Shown here piece after piece: positions 6,683 through 10,852 of a stretch of 10,852 nucleotides of DNA. The position numbers were made by a program, and so were the translations under genes. The stretch is from Methylococcales bacterium. GTDB taxonomy: Bacteria > Pseudomonadota > Gammaproteobacteria > Methylococcales > UBA1147. Every line of letters begins with the position of its first letter. Positions within the stretch are counted from its first letter, which is position 1. Under the pieces are notes generated by a model. It made no database searches, had not been told where the DNA came from, and worked only from the letters and a program-made list of their open reading frames with translations. Location of the stretch: positions 1 to 10,852 of the forward strand of contig JANXGZ010000069.1 in NCBI GenBank assembly GCA_024958995.1, written 5' to 3'.

Positions 6683-8437
6683 CTAATCCGGTTTCTCAAT
6701 TAGGAAATCGCCGATGACCAGCGCATCCAGTCCCGTCGTCAAGAAAACGCTAACGGCATCTTCAACCGAATGCACAATCGGTTTCCCCATGACATTAAAA
6801 CTGGTGTTCAGTAACACCGGAACCCCCGTTAGTTTATTGAATTCGGTCAGCAGATCATGGAACCGCTTGTTCCAGTCCTTGCGCACGGTCTGCAGACGGC
6901 CGGTGCCGTCAACATGGACCACAGCAGGAACCCTGTCGCGCATTTCCGGCCTGAAACGGAGTGTCCGCTCCATATAGGGAGTGAATTCATAGTTTTCAAA
7001 GTATTGATCACCGAATTCATCCAATATCGACGGGGCAAAAGGCCTAAATTCTTCACGAAACTTGACCGAGCCATTTATTTTTTCTTTCATGTCCTTGCGC
7101 CGGGGATCAGCGAGGATTGAACGATTACCCAGGGCCCGCGGCCCAAACTCGGCGCGGCCCTGCATCCACCCGATCAGTTTACCCTCCGACAGCAACCGGG
7201 CAGCCTCCATGTGGCAGCCAGCAGGCAAATGTCTAACCTCCATTCCTCGGCTGTACCGTATAACCCTAGCCAGGGTATCGGCCGATGCCTCGCTGCCAAG
7301 ATAGGGGTTCATGGGTTGATCATCCGTCTTTCTGCTGCCCGGAAAAACCTTGTCACAAGCCAACACAGCCGCACCGACTGCCGTCCCATCATCGGCAGGC
7401 GCGGGCGGGATATACAGTCGCTGATATCCTGTTCGCTGAAGAATTTGTCCATTAAACGCCGAATTCAGCGCGCAGCCGCCACACACCACAAGATTTTTCG
7501 ACAAACTTCGGGAGTGCAAATTATTGACTAACGCCAGCATCAACTCGGAAAAAAAATGCTGTCCAGTGTGGGCCAGATCGGCGGCATCCATGGGATGACA
7601 TCCGGCATACTCCCGCTCCAGCGTATCCATTCCAGTACGAATATTCGCCAAATCCTGTGTCAAACGCAGCCCTTCGACTCCAATCATTAACCTGAAAAGG
7701 TCATAGATGCGCTGATCAAAGACCCCATAGGAGGCAAGCCCCATGACTTTCCATTCCTCCCCCTTGATCCAGTCGAAACCGCACAATTCGGTAAGTTTCA
7801 TGTAGAAAAAGCCAAGGCTTTCAATCCCACCGAATTCCTGGCACAGCTTAACCTCGCCATTCCTATACCTGTAAAAGGCAAGAGAACCACGCTCGCCATA
7901 AGAATCGGCCACGAAACAATCCGCTTCTTCAAACGGACTGCCGTAACAAGCAAAGGCTGCATGGGTCAAGTGATGATCAAAATCCATGAAGTGCAGTTGC
8001 GTCGAGGGGAAGGTCTCGCGCAACATCCGAGAAAGGTTGATTCCACCCGATGACATCGCCTGCCTCTGGCAGGCAAGCATATGAAACAGCTTGTATTTTT
8101 CGAGAAAGGTTGACCGCTTGCCGAATCGTGAGCGCAAAAGGCCCTGTGGCGTAAAGTAGCGGGCCGCCTGGCAGAAATACTCGTAGAAAGGCCGCTTTCG
8201 ACGCCAGTTGCGAGCAATAAAAAGCCGCTCCGCACCGAGGCAGTATTCCCCGAGCAGGTCGACAATCCGATATAGACTGTCGGGCTCGCAGTTGAGAGCC
8301 CGCTTCAGTTGCAGATGACGTTCCGTAGCTTCCGCAAAGAGCAGCTTGCGCGAAGAATCGACGATCGCAACCGCAGGATCATGGTAGGTAACCGAGAGCC
8401 CGATAAAATAGTCATTCTGACTGGCGCTGTCATTCAT
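6683..8437 (-). CDS. NodU/CmcH-family O-carbamoyltransferase
   Basis: A 584-residue enzyme, normal length for the family. Its known members transfer the carbamoyl group of carbamoyl phosphate, through carbamoyl-adenylate, to a hydroxyl of a secondary metabolite or Nod factor. Residues about 10-360 form the Kae1-like domain: DHHLTHAAFA (154-163) with metal-binding His155 and His159, DSYGERGS (178-185), GGCALNSAFNG (320-330) and PADDGTAVGAA (347-357) with the conserved Asp pair. The YrdC-like C-terminal domain has EFGPRALGNRSILADPR (430-446), EFRPFAPS (463-470) and LLNTSFNVMGKPI (542-554). ATG 8437 is preceded by AAAAAGG with 6-nt spacing. It is the first gene of a two-gene operon with the HDO protein. 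The acceptor cannot be read from sequence; no sugar, polyketide or peptide scaffold gene is nearby. Confidence 0.93.
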   Translation of the reverse strand: MNDSASQNDYFIGLSVTYHDPAVAIVDSSRKLLFAEATERHLQLKRALNCEPDSLYRIVDLLGEYCLGAERLFIARNWRRKRPFYEYFCQAARYFTPQGLLRSRFGKRSTFLEKYKLFHMLACQRQAMSSGGINLSRMLRETFPSTQLHFMDFDHHLTHAAFACYGSPFEEADCFVADSYGERGSLAFYRYRNGEVKLCQEFGGIESLGFFYMKLTELCGFDWIKGEEWKVMGLASYGVFDQRIYDLFRLMIGVEGLRLTQDLANIRTGMDTLEREYAGCHPMDAADLAHTGQHFFSELMLALVNNLHSRSLSKNLVVCGGCALNSAFNGQILQRTGYQRLYIPPAPADDGTAVGAAVLACDKVFPGSRKTDDQPMNPYLGSEASADTLARVIRYSRGMEVRHLPAGCHMEAARLLSEGKLIGWMQGRAEFGPRALGNRSILADPRRKDMKEKINGSVKFREEFRPFAPSILDEFGDQYFENYEFTPYMERTLRFRPEMRDRVPAVVHVDGTGRLQTVRKDWNKRFHDLLTEFNKLTGVPVLLNTSFNVMGKPIVHSVEDAVSVFLTTGLDALVIGDFLIEKPD

Positions 8438-8490
8438 CGATGACCTTTTTCAGGAATCATGGTGAACCCGGATACAACCACGCACCGCAT
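8434..8490 (-). CDS. Possible 18-residue leader ORF overlapping the carbamoyltransferase start
   Basis: ATG 8490 opens MRCVVVSGFTMIPEKGHR and ends in a TGA that shares ATGA with the carbamoyltransferase start. Its start lies about 34 nt downstream of the predicted transcription start. The upstream AGGTG is a weak, rather distant ribosome site. The carbamoyltransferase Shine-Dalgarno falls inside its last codons, so its translation could affect the downstream gene. Short ORFs like this arise easily by chance; there is no homology support. Confidence 0.2.
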   Translation of the reverse strand: MRCVVVSGFTMIPEKGHR

Positions 8491-8506
8491 CACGGCAGAC
8501 ACACCT

Positions 8507-8535
8507 GTGACCGTCCAGGCTTTTCCAAGTATTAT
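8507..8535 (+). promoter_or_regulatory. Candidate promoter for the AlkB-like gene
   Basis: A -35-like GTGACC (8507-8512, four of six matches to TTGACA), a 17-bp spacer and a -10-like TATTAT (8530-8535, five of six). Transcription would begin near 8542, giving a leader of about 139 nt before ATG 8681. The -10 overlaps the -10 of the opposite promoter. Confidence 0.4.
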
Positions 8536-8559
8536 ATAGACTGTCAAGAACGTTGTTTG
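8531..8559 (-). promoter_or_regulatory. Candidate promoter for the carbamoyltransferase-HDO operon
   Basis: A perfect TATAAT on the minus strand (8536-8531) with a weak CAAACA -35 (8559-8554) at a 17-bp spacer. Transcription would start near 8524, about 87 nt before the ATG. A perfect TTGACA also occurs on this strand only 5 nt ahead of the TATAAT; that spacing is too short for it to be the partner -35. Confidence 0.45.
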
Positions 8560-8600
8560 CAGATTCTTTGCACCTGAAGAAGAAGGTCGGAAGATAACGT

Positions 8601-8637
8601 CGATCCGGCACCCGAGGCCTCGGGGAAAGCCAGATCG
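8601..8637. promoter_or_regulatory. Perfect 14-bp palindrome with flanking inverted arms, upstream of the AlkB-like gene
   Basis: CCCGAGGCCTCGGG (8611-8624) is an exact palindrome. Outside it, CGATC (8601-8605) and GATCG (8633-8637) form a second pair of complementary arms. The element sits 57 bp before ATG 8681, downstream of the predicted promoter, where a dimeric repressor could block transcription or an RNA hairpin could form in the leader. No regulator gene is in the window to pair with it. Confidence 0.45.
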
Positions 8638-8680
8638 GAACCGGAAACAGGCAGAATTAAAACACAAAAAAGGACAACGA

Positions 8681-9790
8681 ATGAGTAACTCTGCTGCCAG
8701 ACCTCCGAAATCAAGACGTCCTCCCTGTTACCTACTAAGCTTGTTGATCCCTGTCTATTCCTTTATGTTCGTGCTGACCGGGCCCCATTCGGCTTTATCG
8801 GCGTTTCTATGGGTTCTACCCATGTGGTTCACGGTTCTGCTTGATATGTGGAGCACCCAGAGCCCTGTCCGGTCCACGGCTGAAAAACAGGGACTTTCCT
8901 ACAACTGCATCCTTTATGTTCTGGCAGCACTGCAAATAGTGACTATCCCGACGTTACTGCAGATGGCGACAGATCTAAAATTCGCCACACCCTTAGACTG
9001 GACGACCAGCGTCATGAACCTTTTTGCAATCAAGGTCATTGTCGGCACCAGTTCGAGTTTTTCCGGTATCGTTGTTGCTCATGAACTGATCCATCGCGGG
9101 GACGCATTCAATCGTAATCTAGGACGTCTTCTGCTTTCTCTTGAATGCTACGAACATTTTGCGACAGAGCACATACTGGGACATCATAGGAATTTTTCCC
9201 GCCGCACCGACCCGGCAACAGCCCGCTACGGAGAAAGCTTCGAGGCCTTTTGGCGACGAACCGTTCCGGCGCAGTTCCAGAACGCTTGGGCACTGGAAAA
9301 CAAGAGACTGAATCTGCCACACGGGTTTAGTGCCGACAGTCGTTACCTTGAACATCGGGTCGCCCAGGGTATGGTATTCGAATCTGGCTTACTGGTGCTG
9401 GTGTTCTTGCTATCCGGCGTGGTTGGAGTGGTCGCGTTTGCGGTACAGGCAATCGCGGCAATCCGTAAACTAGAAGCCGTAAATTACATCGAACACTGGG
9501 GGCTGGAAAGCGTTTCCCAACAGCCCCAGAGCCAGCTTTCATGGGACACAGACTCCTGGTTTACGCTGAGTTCGATCGTGGGGCTGTCACGGCATTCCGA
9601 CCATCACCGCAACGCTTGCAAACCCTACCATGAACTTGAGCACACGCCAGAAAGTCCCAAACTTCCCTATGGTTATTTCGCTTCTGTATTTCTAACCGTT
9701 TTTTTCAACCTGCGCTTCCAGAAACTTGCCCGTCATCAACTTCAGCAAATGGAGCTACAGATGGTCGAGCCGGATGCTATCGGCCGCTGA
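8681..9790 (+). CDS. AlkB-like membrane diiron hydroxylase (alkane monooxygenase/fatty acid desaturase superfamily)
   Basis: A 369-residue membrane protein with all histidine clusters of the AlkB branch: HELIH (134-138), EHILGHH (163-169), NYIEHWG (268-274) and SRHSDHH (303-309), followed by the family's LPYGY (328-332). Hydrophobic segments at about 17-33, 39-55, 75-95, 111-132, 233-260 and 333-343 fit the fold. AlkB enzymes bind two irons and insert oxygen into terminal methyl groups using electrons from rubredoxin. Two details differ from classical AlkB: Trp273 replaces the usual Tyr of NYxEHYG, and Arg139 replaces Lys after the first His box. Start ATG 8681 has AAAGGA with 6-nt spacing. 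No rubredoxin or rubredoxin reductase is in the window. Being divergent from the carbamoyltransferase, it may make the hydroxyl that is carbamoylated; this is inference. Hydrocarbon, acyl or terpenoid substrates are all possible. Confidence 0.88.
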   Translation: MSNSAARPPKSRRPPCYLLSLLIPVYSFMFVLTGPHSALSAFLWVLPMWFTVLLDMWSTQSPVRSTAEKQGLSYNCILYVLAALQIVTIPTLLQMATDLKFATPLDWTTSVMNLFAIKVIVGTSSSFSGIVVAHELIHRGDAFNRNLGRLLLSLECYEHFATEHILGHHRNFSRRTDPATARYGESFEAFWRRTVPAQFQNAWALENKRLNLPHGFSADSRYLEHRVAQGMVFESGLLVLVFLLSGVVGVVAFAVQAIAAIRKLEAVNYIEHWGLESVSQQPQSQLSWDTDSWFTLSSIVGLSRHSDHHRNACKPYHELEHTPESPKLPYGYFASVFLTVFFNLRFQKLARHQLQQMELQMVEPDAIGR

Positions 9791-9951
9791 CCATTGTCAT
9801 CGAACCGCTTTTCCCAGGCATACTCAAAGTCATTATCCTGGAGTATAATCGCCGATTTTTCGGTCCCGCTGGTCTGCTTGTCGCAAAACGTGAGCTTAGC
9901 GAAATCGAAGCCCCGTTCGAACACGCGGCGTGGGTTTGGAAAGGAGTTACC
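9791..9951 (+). promoter_or_regulatory. Upstream region of the thioesterase gene, with a candidate promoter
   Basis: The 258-bp gap 9791-10048 holds no convincing long gene. A perfect TATAAT at 9844-9849 has a weak -35 (TACTCA, 9821-9826) at a 17-bp spacer. Farther on are two overlapping small palindromes, GTTCGAAC (9915-9922) and CACGC-G-GCGTG (9922-9932), which could be an operator. No terminator for the AlkB-like gene is evident, so read-through into the thioesterase gene is possible. Confidence 0.3.
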
Positions 9952-10008
9952 ATGGCCGCACACTGTAACAATTCAAATCTTGCTCCCCATCCATATACAA
10001 TCTGTTAA
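9952..10008 (+). CDS. Possible 18-residue leader peptide with a strong ribosome binding site
   Basis: AAGGAG (9941-9946) stands 5 nt before an ATG that opens MAAHCNNSNLAPHPYTIC and stops at TAA 10006-10008. This is the best Shine-Dalgarno of the area, better than that of the thioesterase gene 40 bp downstream. It may be a leader that governs entry of ribosomes on this transcript, or a chance site. It has no run of a single amino acid that would suggest classical attenuation. Confidence 0.3.
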   Translation: MAAHCNNSNLAPHPYTIC

Positions 10009-10048
10009 TCAGTTGGAAACCTGAATCCAGGTACTTGGAAAATAACTG

Positions 10049-10543
10049 ATGAGTAAACAAGAAAAAAAACTGTACATGACCGTTCTGATGACGCCTGAAA
10101 TGGCCAATTTTTCCGGAGTTATTCACGGCGGATCCATCTTGAAACTGCTTGATCAGGTCGCCTATTCCTGTGCCGCTCAGTATTGCCGCAGCTATGTTGT
10201 CACCGCATCACTCGATCAGGTAATTTTCAAGCAGGCCATTCGGGTCGGGGAACTGGTCACCTTCAAGGCCAACGTAAACTACACCGGCAAGACTTCGATG
10301 GAGATCGGCATCAAGGTTGTGGCTCAAAACCTAACCTCCGGCGAGGACCGACATACCAATTCATGCTATTTCACGATGGTTGCCAAGGGAGAAGATGGAA
10401 CACCCGTGCACATTCCCCCACTCCTCTTAGAAACCGAGCTGGAACAGAAATTGTTCAAAGCTGGCGAAATGCGTAAGAAAATGCGCAAGGAAATCTACGA
10501 ACGAAACCGTGCGCTGCACGTAGGCATCCCGGACGGTTCCTGA
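10049..10543 (+). CDS. Hotdog-fold acyl-CoA thioesterase (YciA/BACH-like)
   Basis: A 164-residue single hotdog-domain protein that should hydrolyse acyl-CoA to free acid and CoA in the cytoplasm. The opening strand and helix read MTPEMANFSGVIHGGSILKL, with HGG at 26-28 and the likely catalytic Asp35 in LLDQVAY. The second conserved strand is TASLDQVIFKQAIRVGELV (52-70), followed by the VNYTGKTSMEIGIKV strand (77-91) and the CYFTMVAKGEDG strand (106-117). The C terminus is a long basic amphipathic helix (KAGEMRKKMRKEIYERNR), also seen in YciA-like proteins. ATG 10049 has only a weak GGA upstream. It lies on the same strand as the AlkB-like gene but 258 bp away, so a shared function with the cassette is not shown; members of this family are common housekeeping enzymes. 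Confidence 0.88.
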   Translation: MSKQEKKLYMTVLMTPEMANFSGVIHGGSILKLLDQVAYSCAAQYCRSYVVTASLDQVIFKQAIRVGELVTFKANVNYTGKTSMEIGIKVVAQNLTSGEDRHTNSCYFTMVAKGEDGTPVHIPPLLLETELEQKLFKAGEMRKKMRKEIYERNRALHVGIPDGS

Positions 10544-10557
10544 ACTAGCGACAAAAC

Positions 10558-10573
10558 ACAACGGAAGCGTTGT
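10558..10573 (-). terminator. Small hairpin between convergent genes
   Basis: ACAACG (10558-10563) and CGTTGT (10568-10573) form a perfect 6-bp stem with a 4-nt loop. On the minus strand it is followed by GTTTTGT, a short T-rich run, so it could end the gene coming from the right edge; its right arm touches that gene's stop codon. On the plus strand no T-tract follows. The stem is AT-rich and short. Confidence 0.35.
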
Positions 10574-10852
10574 TAGGGTGAGTCTTGCTTGGCCATCGCC
10601 AGGTAGCGGGCATAGGCTTCCTTTGCTGCCGACCTGTAACCTTCGCTGTTCAAAACCTGCGATCGATAGAGTTCCATCCCTGCCTCCGGCAGTTGGTTAT
10701 GGCGGGCTGGCACATCGACCAGGTACGAGTCGATTCCGGACGGCTGACGGTCCCGGATTCGTTCCATGAAGTCCAGCAGGTTTCTCCCAACCATCCAAGT
10801 CACTTCGCCGCTCTGCTGTCTCAACTGGGTTACCGGTGCCTGATACTCAATC
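10573..10852 (-). CDS. Unrecognised protein, C-terminal part (5' partial)
   Basis: The frame is open from the right edge to TAA 10575-10573, giving 92 visible residues; a TTG at 10824 is the only early start and no ribosome site marks it, so the gene very likely begins outside. What is visible is soluble and mostly helical: an aromatic/aliphatic helix (WMVGRNLLDFMERI), a loop with SYLVDVPARHNQLP, and a C-terminal helix (YRSAAKEAYARYLAMA). The frame has sensible composition and ends with a hairpin just after the stop, which supports it being real. I do not recognise the family; the DVP loop followed by a final helix is vaguely like the end of patatin-type lipases, but that is a weak impression. 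Confidence 0.55.
   Translation of the reverse strand, partial: IEYQAPVTQLRQQSGEVTWMVGRNLLDFMERIRDRQPSGIDSYLVDVPARHNQLPEAGMELYRSQVLNSEGYRSAAKEAYARYLAMAKQDSP

Noticed and set aside
8535..8550. TTGACA close to TATAAT on the minus strand, taken as a consensus promoter
   Set aside because: The two hexamers are only 5 nt apart instead of about 17, so they cannot work as a -35/-10 pair.
8434..8667. A 77-codon minus-strand frame upstream of the carbamoyltransferase
   Set aside because: Its only early start is a TTG without a ribosome site, it crosses the likely promoter and the palindrome, and its composition is not protein-like. Only the last 18 codons are kept as a weak leader candidate.
9742..9963. 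A 73-codon minus-strand frame in the gap before the thioesterase gene
   Set aside because: The middle part reads fairly protein-like (KSAIILQDNDFEYAWEKRF), but it needs a GTG start without a Shine-Dalgarno and its 3' end overlaps the AlkB-like gene by 49 bp. No family was recognised; a homology search would decide.
9794..10024. A 76-codon plus-strand frame in the same gap
   Set aside because: No ribosome site, low-complexity Ser/Leu-rich composition, and it runs across the candidate promoter and leader ORF.

Overview
The window looks like chromosomal DNA of a gammaproteobacterium. The strongest sign is the conserved block engB, cytochrome c4 and dsbA, an arrangement well known from Pseudomonas and relatives. 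The rest agrees: moderate GC, Shine-Dalgarno-led genes, an HdeD-type membrane protein and a YciA-like thioesterase. No RNA gene, insertion sequence, CRISPR array or phage gene was seen, and I cannot name the genus.

Layout. Bases 1-948 (+) hold the 3' part of an M14-type zinc hydrolase of the aspartoacylase/succinylglutamate desuccinylase group, cut by the left edge. Convergent to it is a small membrane-anchored HIRAN-like protein (1048-1503, -). Next come dsbA (1771-2421, -) and a dihaem cytochrome c4 gene (2461-3114, -), transcribed as cytochrome c4 then dsbA. The GTPase gene engB (3189-3821, +) is divergent from them, followed by an HdeD/DUF308-like membrane protein (3877-4467, +).

The most unusual part is 4503-9790. 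A NodU/CmcH-type O-carbamoyltransferase (6683-8437, -) is followed after 2 bp by a 725-residue protein (4503-6680, -). That protein reads as two tandem haem-oxygenase-like diiron oxidase (HDO) domains. The C-terminal copy keeps a plausible complete six-residue iron site; the N-terminal copy has lost almost all of it. Divergent from this pair is an AlkB-like membrane diiron hydroxylase (8681-9790, +). The 243-bp region between them carries overlapping back-to-back promoter-like elements and a perfect 14-bp palindrome. The three genes look like a small tailoring cassette: hydroxylation, O-carbamoylation and HDO oxidation of an unknown substrate. No scaffold-building enzyme, rubredoxin or exporter is visible, so product and role are unknown.

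The right end has a 258-bp gap with a possible promoter and a short leader ORF behind a strong ribosome binding site. It is followed by a hotdog-fold acyl-CoA thioesterase (10049-10543, +) and the C-terminal part of an unrecognised protein (10573-10852, -) that runs off the edge.
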